Positions 41,156-50,378 of a stretch of 64,000 nucleotides of DNA are shown here, piece after piece. The notes below the pieces were generated by a model, which saw only the letters and a program-made list of their open reading frames with translations, searched no databases and was not told where the DNA came from. How positions within the stretch are numbered: position 1 is the stretch's first letter; every line of letters begins with the position of its first letter. This DNA comes from Beggiatoa leptomitoformis (lineage in GTDB: Bacteria; Pseudomonadota; Gammaproteobacteria; Beggiatoales; Beggiatoaceae): the NCBI RefSeq assembly GCF_001305575.3, contig NZ_CP012373.2, positions 2,170,001 through 2,234,000 of the forward strand, written 5' to 3'. The position numbers and the translations under genes are program-made.

Positions 41156-41544
41156 ATCCTGACATCCCCTGATATTTGGTCTGTGAAAAAGTGTGTCATT
41201 ATAATTGTTATTCATGTGTTACAGAAATGTAACAGTCAAATAACAGTGTGGCACACGCTTAATAAAAACGCTAGTGTTAATTTTTATGTTTTTCAAGATA
41301 ATATATATATTTTTCAGCCATATAATGTTTTTCATAAACAGATTTAAATGTGTAAAAAACCCAAGTTTTCCCCCTATTAATAAGACTAAATACCAATCTA
41401 TCCTTTAATTTTAAGGATTAATTTAGTTTTTAAAGAAAGCCAATTTTTATAAATGCACTATTCTGTTAAATAGATGAAATATTTTCAATAATCGTGTCAC
41501 CCAATGTAGCTAGTAAAAGTAACGTTGTGGTTGAGGAAAATAAT
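41156..41544. other. Divergent intergenic region with two short palindromes
   Basis: An AT-rich stretch between the sigma-54 activator and the exoprotein gene. TGTTAC-N6-GTAACA (41217-41234) and GTGTGGCACAC (41246-41256) are perfect short dyads that could be operators for the adjacent regulator. CCTTTAATTTTAAGG (41402-41416) lies beside a 13-nt motif (41384-41396) also found before the comEA-like gene. No -35/-10 pair stood out. Confidence 0.45.
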
Positions 41545-44370
41545 ATGACGAAATACCTTTTTTACGTCGTTACCGTCTCGCTAAGCTTCATTTTTAGCTA
41601 TATAGCACAGGCTGATATTGTGTTAGATGGCACCATTGGTACAGCAACAGAAGCAACACGGATTAATGAATCATTAATATCAACACCAAATAAGGGAGAA
41701 CAAAATGCCTTTGTGATTACGCCTAATTTGGGCGCGCAGTATGGGAGCAATTTATTTTATAGTTTTAAGGAGTTTAATTTACAATCTGGCGAAATAGCTG
41801 ATTTTACAGTAGGGCAAGGCGCTGAGATACAGAATATTATTAGTCGGGTAACTGGTGGTAGTGCTTCTTTTATCGATGGAACATTAAGATCGGATCTCGT
41901 TGACGGTAACTTATTTTTTCTCAATCCATACGGCGTTATTTTTGGTGAAAACTCACAGATCGAACTATTCAGTTCATTTCATGTGTCCACCGCAGATACC
42001 CTTATGTTAGGAACGGATGGGGAATTTAACGCACGTTTTCCTGAACAGAGTATCTTGAGTAGCGCGCCTCCCAGTGCTTATGGTTTTTTAACAAATACAC
42101 CTGCAAGCATTGATTTGCAAAGTACAAAAATGATTAGTTTTAATAATAACATTACGTTAACGGGAGGTGAAATTAATATTAAAGATAGTTTGTTATGGGC
42201 TGTTTCTAAACGTATAGCACTGGTTAGTTTAGCCAACCAAGGAATAGTTTCATTTAATGCAGAAGCAGGCGAAGAAAATATGGATGTAAGTTCCACAACA
42301 GCACGCGGTAATATCACCATTGATGATAGCTACTTATTGGTATCGGGTGCTAACGTGAATAACGAAACACTAACCGTTAATACGCAAAAAGCGGGGGACT
42401 TATATATCTATGGCGGAAAATTTATTGTTAGGAATAGTTTATTAATGAGTGGTGGTGTGCTTGATTTATCTATAGATGATACTAATCCCGATATCATCAA
42501 TAATGAAGATAGTGGCAGTATCACGATGCAAATTAACTCGCTTAAATTAGAAAACAGCTTTATCACAACATTAACAAATGGTAGCGGTAAAGGAGGCAAT
42601 GTTTATATTTTTGCTGAAGAATTTGTAGATATTGGTGGAACAAAAAAAGACGAATCTAATAATGATGAAATACGAACGAGTCAAATTTCAGCAAATACGT
42701 TAAGTACCAGCGAAAATGCAGGACAAGCAGGCATTATTTATGTAGAAACCCCCGTTTTACTACTGCATGATGGTGGAAAACTGGATAGTTCATCTGGCGG
42801 ATGGGGCGATGCTGGCGGAATTCTTGTTAAAGCAGATGAAATTGATATCAATGGCAGCACAATGGTAGATACTGACAATAATCCTTATAGTGGTTTGTTT
42901 GTCAATTCCACCGATACCTCAGAAAACGCAGGCGATGCAGGATTAATTGCGATTGAAACAAAGAATATGCGCCTAACGGATGGAGGACAAATTAGCAGTA
43001 GTACCTCGGGCGGTGGAAATGGTGGGGTAATTGCGATTGCCGCAAGTGATACATTAACAATAGGCAATGCAAATATAGGTAATCCCTTAGAAGACCCAAA
43101 GGACATTATAGATGAAGTGAAGGATAAACCAGTGGCTGAACATACTGATGAAGGCGATATTCCCTCCCGAACCACCACCAGCGGTATTTTTGCCGCGTCA
43201 ACCAATACAACCCTAGAAACAAGTGGTAATGCAGGGGCTGTAATGATTCAAGCAAAAAATGTCGATATGAATAATGGTTTTATCACCACTACAACGCGCG
43301 GTAGTGGAAATGCAGGCACAGTGAGCATCATCGCTGATAATTTGTACATGCTTAATGGGGCAAATCTCTCTAGTTCTACAGAAGGGAGTGGTAATGGCGG
43401 AACGATTACCTTACAGATTAGTGATACATTAAACATGCAAGCAGGGGAACTTCAAAAAGAATTTGCTTATCCCACGGTAATTCAAGCAACCTCTAGTAAT
43501 GCAGATATTGAAAATGCAGGTCAGTCTGGCAACATCAAAATTGATGCCAAAAATCTGACAATGAACGGTTCACTTATTGCCAGTTCAACCAATGGAACTG
43601 GTGCAAGTAATCTCATAGAGATAAATGCAGACACCGTTGAAATTAGTGGTAGCACAATTCTGGAAGGTAAAATGCGCCATGCGGGTATTTATGCCAATTC
43701 GGAAAGCACTGAGACAAATGCAGGACAAGCAGGCGAGATACACCTGACCGCTCAAACGTTAACATTAAAAGAGGGGGGCAGTATTAACACCTCCACACAA
43801 AATGCAGACGGTGGCAACATTATCCTAACCATTCCAACCCAAATTTATTTACGTGATGGCGGTAACATTACTACCAGTGTTCGTGGTGGAACAGGAAATG
43901 GCGGCAATATCACCATCCAATCCCCCCACTTTGTCATTATTGATAAAGGACAAATTGTTGCACAAGCAGCTGATGGCAATGGTGGTAATATCACCGTTAC
44001 AACCGACCAATTTTTAGCCTCGACCGCCGCCCAAACGCAAGTTGATGCCAGTTCAAAAAAGGGAATTTCTGGAAAAATTGTCATTACCTCACCCATTGTC
44101 GACATAAGCGGTAATGTTATTAGCTTGCCCACTAACTTTTTAAATGCAACGACTCAATTACAAGCTAAATGCGGCGGGCTAGGGGAACAATTAGAAAGTC
44201 GTTTTATCGTACGGAGTTTACAAGGGATAGGCAAAACCCCGCGCGACTTGCGCACCATGACCGCTTATACCCCGTCCAAATCGACAGAGGTCGCACAAAA
44301 AACCACAAAACTACCCGATTTGAGCGGACAATTATTTGTACAAGTTCGTTGTGGGAAGAAAACAGCCTAA
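41545..44370 (+). CDS. Two-partner-secretion exoprotein (filamentous haemagglutinin N-terminal domain)
   Basis: A 941-residue TpsA-like protein with a signal peptide (MTKYLFYVVTVSLSFIFSYIAQA), a TPS/haemagglutination-activity domain at about 24-150 containing 'NLFFLNPYGVIFGENSQIEL' region, and a long beta-helix of Gly/Asn/Thr-rich repeats ('GSGNGGTITL', 'GTGNGGNITI', 'SENAGQAG'). Such proteins are threaded through an outer membrane TpsB pore and act as adhesins. It has exactly two cysteines, Cys876 and Cys936, both near the C-terminus, as in HMW1-type anchored adhesins. No TpsB gene lies in the window. The start at 41545 has a GAGGAA site; the frame from 41494 (GTG) adds 17 residues before the signal peptide. 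Confidence 0.9.
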   Translation: MTKYLFYVVTVSLSFIFSYIAQADIVLDGTIGTATEATRINESLISTPNKGEQNAFVITPNLGAQYGSNLFYSFKEFNLQSGEIADFTVGQGAEIQNIISRVTGGSASFIDGTLRSDLVDGNLFFLNPYGVIFGENSQIELFSSFHVSTADTLMLGTDGEFNARFPEQSILSSAPPSAYGFLTNTPASIDLQSTKMISFNNNITLTGGEINIKDSLLWAVSKRIALVSLANQGIVSFNAEAGEENMDVSSTTARGNITIDDSYLLVSGANVNNETLTVNTQKAGDLYIYGGKFIVRNSLLMSGGVLDLSIDDTNPDIINNEDSGSITMQINSLKLENSFITTLTNGSGKGGNVYIFAEEFVDIGGTKKDESNNDEIRTSQISANTLSTSENAGQAGIIYVETPVLLLHDGGKLDSSSGGWGDAGGILVKADEIDINGSTMVDTDNNPYSGLFVNSTDTSENAGDAGLIAIETKNMRLTDGGQISSSTSGGGNGGVIAIAASDTLTIGNANIGNPLEDPKDIIDEVKDKPVAEHTDEGDIPSRTTTSGIFAASTNTTLETSGNAGAVMIQAKNVDMNNGFITTTTRGSGNAGTVSIIADNLYMLNGANLSSSTEGSGNGGTITLQISDTLNMQAGELQKEFAYPTVIQATSSNADIENAGQSGNIKIDAKNLTMNGSLIASSTNGTGASNLIEINADTVEISGSTILEGKMRHAGIYANSESTETNAGQAGEIHLTAQTLTLKEGGSINTSTQNADGGNIILTIPTQIYLRDGGNITTSVRGGTGNGGNITIQSPHFVIIDKGQIVAQAADGNGGNITVTTDQFLASTAAQTQVDASSKKGISGKIVITSPIVDISGNVISLPTNFLNATTQLQAKCGGLGEQLESRFIVRSLQGIGKTPRDLRTMTAYTPSKSTEVAQKTTKLPDLSGQLFVQVRCGKKTA

Positions 44371-44393
44371 GACATGAAACTTTATACAGGCAA

Positions 44394-44425
44394 GATATTA
44401 GCGCGAATTTATTCACGCTAATATC
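44394..44425. terminator. Hairpin between convergent exoprotein and PAS genes
   Basis: A perfect 10-bp stem GATATTAGCG / CGCTAATATC with a 12-nt loop, 24 nt after the exoprotein stop. No T tract follows on either strand, so it may be a weak or protein-assisted terminator or an mRNA 3'-end stabiliser. Confidence 0.5.
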
Positions 44426-44480
44426 ATTACGTATAAACATTAAAACGCGGACTATCAACTAATTAAAGCCAATAATTTGA

Positions 44481-47400
44481 TTAAATAACCTTGTTTACCA
44501 CACTTAATAATAAACGTCGTTTATCATTTAAAATAACCCGACTTGCCATTACGTTGGTCTCGAAAATCGCGCCTGTACGATGCTGTTCATTACGCTGCCT
44601 ATACATAATGGCCTGCTCATTGGTCATCAACAAACTGTAATATTCACGAACTGCCTCACTGTGTGTGTTAGACGGTAAAACTAGCGTGAATGGTTGCCCT
44701 AATAACTCATCTTGACGATACCCATAAAACTCTGCGTATGTCCGATTAACACGTAAAAAACGTCCTCGATCATCCGTTAAGCATAAACCCAGTTTACTCG
44801 CATCAAAAACCGCCGATAACATCACATCATCATCATGCAATGCATCATCATCATAACTATCTAGCGGGATTTCATAGCCTAAATACCATGTAAACCACTT
44901 AGGCAATGCAAAATATTTAGCTAAATCGTACCAAACGACATTTTTTAATTGTCCATCTTTTGCTGTGAGTAAACTTTCCCAATGGAATGACGCTTGATTA
45001 CTAGTGCTAAATAAAATGTCCTCTAATTGATCGATACTGGGATAAAGCTGCTTGAGCGCGGCAGGATCACCCACCATTTCCTCACCACTATAACCCGTTA
45101 TAGTAGTACACATTTCATTCCAAACCATTAAGGTTCTTTCTTTATCAAAAGCCATGAGCATAAACGGCAGCTTTTGCAAAGCCTCATAAACACTCTCATC
45201 AGTCGGTTTATTCGCAGATAAAGACATATTATCTTGCAATTGTATGGCATAGACGATAACCCCACTGACACGCCCCAAGCCGTCATGATAAGGCAATTTA
45301 TCAATTTTCAAGCGTACCGCATCGCCTGTTTTAGTTGGATAAGTTTGTATAATACCAAACTGAGCCAGTCCATTACGCAATACATCTTTACCATCCGTCA
45401 GTTGCATAACCAACGGATTACCTGTTCCAAATGTTGTATCGGCTAATAAATTTTGTCTTACCAACTGGTTTTCCCTATCACGATACCAAATAAAAGCAGG
45501 TATCGTATTGAGAATAACGTGATTTTCCTCTGCCTGCTTGTACAACGTGTCGCGTGTACGTTGCTGTTCGCTAATATCATGCAACAAACCAAAACTAAAT
45601 AAAATATTGCCACCTGTATCCCGTACCGCATCCACCCGTTCCCACACAGGGAAAAGTTGCCCCTCTTGCGTATGAACCTCTAACTCTCCTTCCCAACTTC
45701 CGCCCTCTTCTAAAGCGGGTACAACATCACTTTCCCAAACCATCAACGATGAATCTGAATAATAAGTCCGATAATTCATCTGACGAGAATCTTTTGTGGA
45801 ATAACCCAAGAGTTTTTCATGTGCAGGATTGACGTAAACCACTTGTCCTTCGGGATTACTAACAAAAATAGCTTCAGCAGATGACTCAATAATAGACTTA
45901 AATAATCGCAAATGTCCTTGCGCTTTTTTGCGCTCAGTCACATCGATACCAACACCAAAGATATAATCTAATGCACCATTTGCCTTAACAATCGCGCGAC
46001 TATGCCACTCTACCAACAAAGGCACGCCTGATTTACTAATGACATGACTTTCTAACAAAGAGGGCTGCATTGATTTGCGTAACGTATCGAATTCTGTTGC
46101 GACAATGCCACGTTCACTTTCTGGTACAAACGTTAAATATTCCTTACCTGCAACCTCATCTAATACATAACCCAATGCGTTCAACATCGCCTTATTCATC
46201 AAACGAATTTTACCATCAGGCTCAAGCGCAAAGAAAAAAGCAGGCGAGGCTTGCACCAACATATTGATAAAATCGCGTTCTTTACGCAAAGCCTCTTCGG
46301 CCGCTTTACGCTCTGTAATATCACGCACCGTCGCACAGATTAATGAACGTCCTTGAAACAAATAAGTATTACCCGTAGAAATTTCTACAGGAAACACCGT
46401 ACCATCTTTCTTCCGATGCCAACGTAAAGGGATAGTTTGAACTTTTTTCGTTGTCCCCCCCCCAAACGCTGAACGTTGTTTCATCGACTCGGCGGACACT
46501 TCCTCTGTTTTTAGCCGTAACCAATCTTCCTTACTAAAACCATATAAATCAACAGCCGCATGATTCACATCAAAAATTTGCTGTGTATTCGCATCAAAAA
46601 CAATTGTAGGGTTAGAAGATGCCTCAAACAATTGCCGATATTTAGACTCACTTTCCCACAACGCCGTTTCAATTTTTTGGCGTTCGCTAATATCATGCAC
46701 AATCAACATTAAGACTTGTTTTCCACGCCAAATAAAGGGGTTTGCAGTCACTTCTACAGGAAAAACCGTACCATCTTCTTTTTTATGATACTGCTGCGAC
46801 GTATATTTCAGACCCTTTTTAATGGATTTAGCCGTTTTTTCAGGTTGTGCAGATAAATCCAAGGTCTTCATTTTGAGCAAATCATTACGCCCATAACCAT
46901 ACATCTGCACAGCCGCTTTATTTAGCTCTAAAATCCCTGTAGATTCCGCGTCAATCATAAATACAGCATTATTTTCTACTTCAAGCAACTGCCGATATTT
47001 TTTCTCCGTCTCTTGTAATTCTTCCTCTACCCGTCGCGTTTCAGTAACGTCAATATGCGTACCAACCATGCGTTGTGGCTTACCATTCGCATCACGTACC
47101 AACACAGCACGGCTCAAAATCCACCGATAACTTCCATCCTTATGTTGCAAACGATGCGTATTTTCACAAACGGGTGTAACCCCTTCTAAGTGATTTTGTA
47201 TATCCGCCATGACTTTTTTATAATCTGAAGGATGAATACGTTGATGCCATGTATCAATATGATTTGGCAATTCAGCCTCTTCAAACCCCAACATTTTTTT
47301 CCAACGGCTAGAAAAATACACCTCATTACTGTCTAAATTCCAATCCCATAACTCATAATTATTATCCGTCACTGTCTCAGGAGAACTGCTACGCTTCTGA

Positions 47401-48161
47401 ATTTCCTTACGAATAGTCAGCTCATTTTCCTTATAATGACTAATATCCGAAAAAGAAATGACGACCGCATACGGCGTAGTCACATCATCCCGCCACAAAG
47501 GATAAGAATTAACCCGTAACCAAAATATACTCTCATCCGATTTCACAACACCCATCACCACATCAGAATAGGCTTGTCCCGTGCGTAAAGTACAAATAGC
47601 AGGATGTGTTTCTGTTGGAAAGGGTGAACCATCTTCATGAATTGCCCGCCAATCAGGGTCTATAAGAGTCCAACCCATCATCTGTTCCGCAGGTAAACCA
47701 ATAATTTGCTCAGCACTTGGATTACACGCGCCGATAGTTCCATTCGCATATTGCAACACAACACCCTCTTGCAACACGCTCAGGATTTCATCAGCAATCA
47801 TCGGTTGCTCACGTCCTGTGATGTCCATACCAACAGCATGATAAGCATATTCTTGCGATGCTGCACCATTGATTTCCCACAGAATCTGGCGATAAGTTCC
47901 ATCATGATGACGGAAACGACAGGCAAACGACACCGAAGCCATGCCTTTTTCTAGCTGCTCAAAATAATATTTGGTTGAAGGCTGATCTTCCTGATGAACA
48001 AAGGCAAAAAAAGTCTTTGCCAACAATTGCCCTGTGGATAAGCCTAGCGTTTTTTCCCAAGCAGCGTTCACTTCCTTAAATTGACACTCCATATCAAGAA
48101 TGCCGAACATTGCGGATGAACGCCAGAAAAAGCGTGAGTGACGAGGGTTGTTCACTGCCAT
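44481..48161 (-). CDS. Giant multi-PAS protein (about ten PAS domains) without an output domain
   Basis: A 1226-residue soluble protein made almost wholly of PAS domains, at roughly 10-117, 122-243, 265-375, 388-495, 506-612, 625-740, 745-865, 868-975, 985-1095 and 1098-1226. Domains are spaced by PAC endings such as 'GMDITGREQ', 'HIDVTETRR', 'VHDISERQK', 'VRDITERKA' and 'GIDVTERKK'. No histidine-kinase, GGDEF, EAL, HAMP, helix-turn-helix or membrane segment is visible; the chain stops in the tenth PAS domain. PAS domains bind haem, flavin or small ligands or mediate dimerisation. It may be a sensor that acts by binding a partner, or the front half of a broken kinase. Codons 567-569 are GGG GGG GGG (a G9 tract). 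Confidence 0.9.
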   Translation of the reverse strand: MAVNNPRHSRFFWRSSAMFGILDMECQFKEVNAAWEKTLGLSTGQLLAKTFFAFVHQEDQPSTKYYFEQLEKGMASVSFACRFRHHDGTYRQILWEINGAASQEYAYHAVGMDITGREQPMIADEILSVLQEGVVLQYANGTIGACNPSAEQIIGLPAEQMMGWTLIDPDWRAIHEDGSPFPTETHPAICTLRTGQAYSDVVMGVVKSDESIFWLRVNSYPLWRDDVTTPYAVVISFSDISHYKENELTIRKEIQKRSSSPETVTDNNYELWDWNLDSNEVYFSSRWKKMLGFEEAELPNHIDTWHQRIHPSDYKKVMADIQNHLEGVTPVCENTHRLQHKDGSYRWILSRAVLVRDANGKPQRMVGTHIDVTETRRVEEELQETEKKYRQLLEVENNAVFMIDAESTGILELNKAAVQMYGYGRNDLLKMKTLDLSAQPEKTAKSIKKGLKYTSQQYHKKEDGTVFPVEVTANPFIWRGKQVLMLIVHDISERQKIETALWESESKYRQLFEASSNPTIVFDANTQQIFDVNHAAVDLYGFSKEDWLRLKTEEVSAESMKQRSAFGGGTTKKVQTIPLRWHRKKDGTVFPVEISTGNTYLFQGRSLICATVRDITERKAAEEALRKERDFINMLVQASPAFFFALEPDGKIRLMNKAMLNALGYVLDEVAGKEYLTFVPESERGIVATEFDTLRKSMQPSLLESHVISKSGVPLLVEWHSRAIVKANGALDYIFGVGIDVTERKKAQGHLRLFKSIIESSAEAIFVSNPEGQVVYVNPAHEKLLGYSTKDSRQMNYRTYYSDSSLMVWESDVVPALEEGGSWEGELEVHTQEGQLFPVWERVDAVRDTGGNILFSFGLLHDISEQQRTRDTLYKQAEENHVILNTIPAFIWYRDRENQLVRQNLLADTTFGTGNPLVMQLTDGKDVLRNGLAQFGIIQTYPTKTGDAVRLKIDKLPYHDGLGRVSGVIVYAIQLQDNMSLSANKPTDESVYEALQKLPFMLMAFDKERTLMVWNEMCTTITGYSGEEMVGDPAALKQLYPSIDQLEDILFSTSNQASFHWESLLTAKDGQLKNVVWYDLAKYFALPKWFTWYLGYEIPLDSYDDDALHDDDVMLSAVFDASKLGLCLTDDRGRFLRVNRTYAEFYGYRQDELLGQPFTLVLPSNTHSEAVREYYSLLMTNEQAIMYRQRNEQHRTGAIFETNVMASRVILNDKRRLLLSVVNKVI

Positions 48162-48370
48162 GCAATCTAATCCTCTACGGTGGTTGTGCCGTATTGCCCA
48201 CTGTTATAGGAATCGCTATAGCGAGAATGGGGCGGTTAATCCTAGTTCTTATAGCCTAGTATAAAGGAGTTTTCGTTAGAAATAATGATAGCTTTTACGC
48301 ATTAACAAAGGATGTTATGGAAATAATCACATTGAAAAGACAATGGCAATTATCACGCCAATTATTCACA

Positions 48371-48763
48371 TCATTCGCCCATCAGATAAAACCATTGTTG
48401 GTCAATTCGTTCAAATTGGCTAATTTCTTCTAAACGACCGCCACGTCCCGTCGCAAGTTTATAATAGGCTCTAAAATGGACAGTACCCTGAATATCTGTC
48501 GCTTTACCCGCTTGGGTTTTTACAACTTCTAAGGCTACCCAACGACATGAGTCATCAAGTATCAACGTTGCAGGACGTGTGTTTGGATGCCATGTTGTCT
48601 GCAAATAATCAACATTTCCCAATACATAAGCGGTATAACGAGAGCGCATTAAGGCTTCTGCTGTCAGTGGATAATCTTGCCTTTGTAAATAAGGCTCACA
48701 ACAGCGTTGTAAAACTTGACCAGAACCACACGGACAAGTGGTTATTATCGTTTTTTTTGCCAT
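48371..48763 (-). CDS. ychJ: YchJ family protein with SEC-C zinc motif
   Basis: A 130-residue protein with the N-terminal metal motif 'CPCGSGQVLQRCCEPYL' (SEC-C) and 'TAEALMRSRYTAYVLGNVDYL', followed by an NTF2-like fold ('HPNTRPATL', 'VHFRAYYK'). This is UPF0225/YchJ; its function is not established. Its ATG overlaps the mlaE stop by one nt (TAATG), so it is translationally coupled to the lipid-transport permease gene. Confidence 0.92.
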   Translation of the reverse strand: MAKKTIITTCPCGSGQVLQRCCEPYLQRQDYPLTAEALMRSRYTAYVLGNVDYLQTTWHPNTRPATLILDDSCRWVALEVVKTQAGKATDIQGTVHFRAYYKLATGRGGRLEEISQFERIDQQWFYLMGE

Positions 48764-49545
48764 TAAACATCACTAAACATGATAGCTGTCAACATAAAAT
48801 CTAACGCAAGCGTTGCCAGTGCAGAATAAACAACCGTGCGCGTTGTCGCACGACTGACACCTTCAGACGTAGGTAAACAATCATAACCTTCAAAAACGGC
48901 AATCCAAGTTACGGCAATACCAAACACAAAACTTTTAAGTAAACCATTAAAAATATCATCATACAGTTCAACCGTGCTTTGCATTTGTGACCAGTAAGAA
49001 CCCGAATCTACCCCGAGCAAATTAACAACAACTAAATGCCCCCCAAAAATACCTATCATATTAAACATCGCGGCTAACAAAGGCATTGCCAATACACCCG
49101 CCACAAAACGCGGTGCCATAACACGGTGATAAGGATTAACGGCCATCATTTCCATCGCGGCAAGCTGTTCTGTTGCTTTCATTAAACCGATTTCTGCCGT
49201 CAGTGCTGAACCTGCACGTCCTGCAAATAAAATAGCCGTCAATACAGACCCTAACTCCCGCAACAAGGACAAAGAAACCATGACACCTAACATTTCTGTC
49301 GCGTTAAAATTAACTAAAATATTATAACCTTGCAAACCAAGCACCATGCCAACAAACAAACCTGATACCAAAATAAGGCTTAAAGACAAAACCCCAACAG
49401 AATACAATTGCATGACCACCAAACGCGGACGCAACAATAAACTGGGTAAACCGCTAAGCAGATGCAACATAAAAAGCACACTCCGCCCTAACCGTTCGAA
49501 AAGCGCAAGTGTTTGACTACCTATCTGTTGAAATTGGTCTAACAT
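48763..49545 (-). CDS. mlaE: MlaE-type ABC permease (phospholipid/toluene transport)
   Basis: A 260-residue inner membrane protein with the MlaE/YrbE/TrnD signature: 'LSLLRELGSVLTAILFAGRAGSALTAEIG' region near residue 95 (seen as RELGSVLTAILFAGRAGSAL) and 'EGYDCLPTSEGVSRATTRTVV' at the end. Partners normally include MlaF, MlaD, MlaC and MlaB, forming a system that moves phospholipids between membranes. The start at 49545 (MLDQFQQIG) follows a GGAG site; an upstream GTG at 49563 overlaps the mlaF stop. No mlaD, mlaB or mlaC lies beside it. Confidence 0.94.
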   Translation of the reverse strand: MLDQFQQIGSQTLALFERLGRSVLFMLHLLSGLPSLLLRPRLVVMQLYSVGVLSLSLILVSGLFVGMVLGLQGYNILVNFNATEMLGVMVSLSLLRELGSVLTAILFAGRAGSALTAEIGLMKATEQLAAMEMMAVNPYHRVMAPRFVAGVLAMPLLAAMFNMIGIFGGHLVVVNLLGVDSGSYWSQMQSTVELYDDIFNGLLKSFVFGIAVTWIAVFEGYDCLPTSEGVSRATTRTVVYSALATLALDFMLTAIMFSDV

Positions 49546-49562
49546 CACTGAGTTGCTCCACA

Positions 49563-50375
49563 CTACTTATCGCCCAATAAATCGGTTTCATAATCCATTC
49601 CCTGATAATGAAAAGGAACAGGTCCATCAGGTTCAGCATTGATAAATTGCCGTACCCACGCGGAGCTTGATTGACGTAACTCATCAGGATGCCCTTCACC
49701 AACCACTTTACCATTCGCAATAATGTAGATTTTATCGGCAATACTGGCCGTTTCATGAATATCATGCGACACAATCAAACTAGTTACCCCCAACGACTTA
49801 TTAATCGAACTAATCAAACGAACTAACACCCCCATAGAAATTGGGTCTTGTCCTGTAAATGGCTCATCATACATAATCATTGTTGGGTCAAGCACTAACG
49901 CACGAGCCAATGCAACACGGCGCGCCATTCCACCTGATAATTGGCTAGGCATTAACGCACGGGCATTACGTAAACCAACGGCTTGTAATTTCATCAACAC
50001 CAAGTTTCTAATCAAGGCTTCCGATAACTGCGTATGTTCCCTTAAAGGAAAAGCGACGTTTTCAAAAACCGTAAGGTCTGTTAATAACGCACCACTTTGA
50101 AACAACATGCCCATCTGCTTACGAATTTTATATAATTCATTTAAAGATAACTTATTAATATCCAAGCCATTTACTTCAATTGTGCCTGCTTGGGGACGCA
50201 ATTGTCGTCCGATAAGACTTAAAAGCGTTGTTTTTCCCGTACCGCTAGGACCCATAATGGCCGTAATTTTGCCGCGCGGAATATCCATATCGACATTATC
50301 AAAAATAAGGTGTTTACCGCGAGAAAAGCGTAAACCCCGTACTTTAACCAAACTATCATTTGCTGTTTCTGTCAT
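49563..50375 (-). CDS. mlaF: MlaF-type ABC transporter ATP-binding protein
   Basis: A 270-residue ATPase with Walker A 'GPSGTGKTTLLSLIG' near residue 43, Q-loop, signature 'LSGGMARRVALARAL' near 148, Walker B 'PTMIMYDEPFTGQDPIS' and H-loop 'SHDIHETASIAD'. Sequence and adjacency to mlaE identify it as the MlaF subunit. An AGGA site precedes the ATG at 50375; the permuted-papain gene ends 3 nt upstream. Confidence 0.94.
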   Translation of the reverse strand: MTETANDSLVKVRGLRFSRGKHLIFDNVDMDIPRGKITAIMGPSGTGKTTLLSLIGRQLRPQAGTIEVNGLDINKLSLNELYKIRKQMGMLFQSGALLTDLTVFENVAFPLREHTQLSEALIRNLVLMKLQAVGLRNARALMPSQLSGGMARRVALARALVLDPTMIMYDEPFTGQDPISMGVLVRLISSINKSLGVTSLIVSHDIHETASIADKIYIIANGKVVGEGHPDELRQSSSAWVRQFINAEPDGPVPFHYQGMDYETDLLGDK

Positions 50376-50378
50376 GCT

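Noticed and set aside
41250-41265. Sigma-54 promoter (TGGCAC) upstream of the exoprotein
   Set aside because: TGGCAC is present, but the -12 TTGC element is missing at the required spacing.
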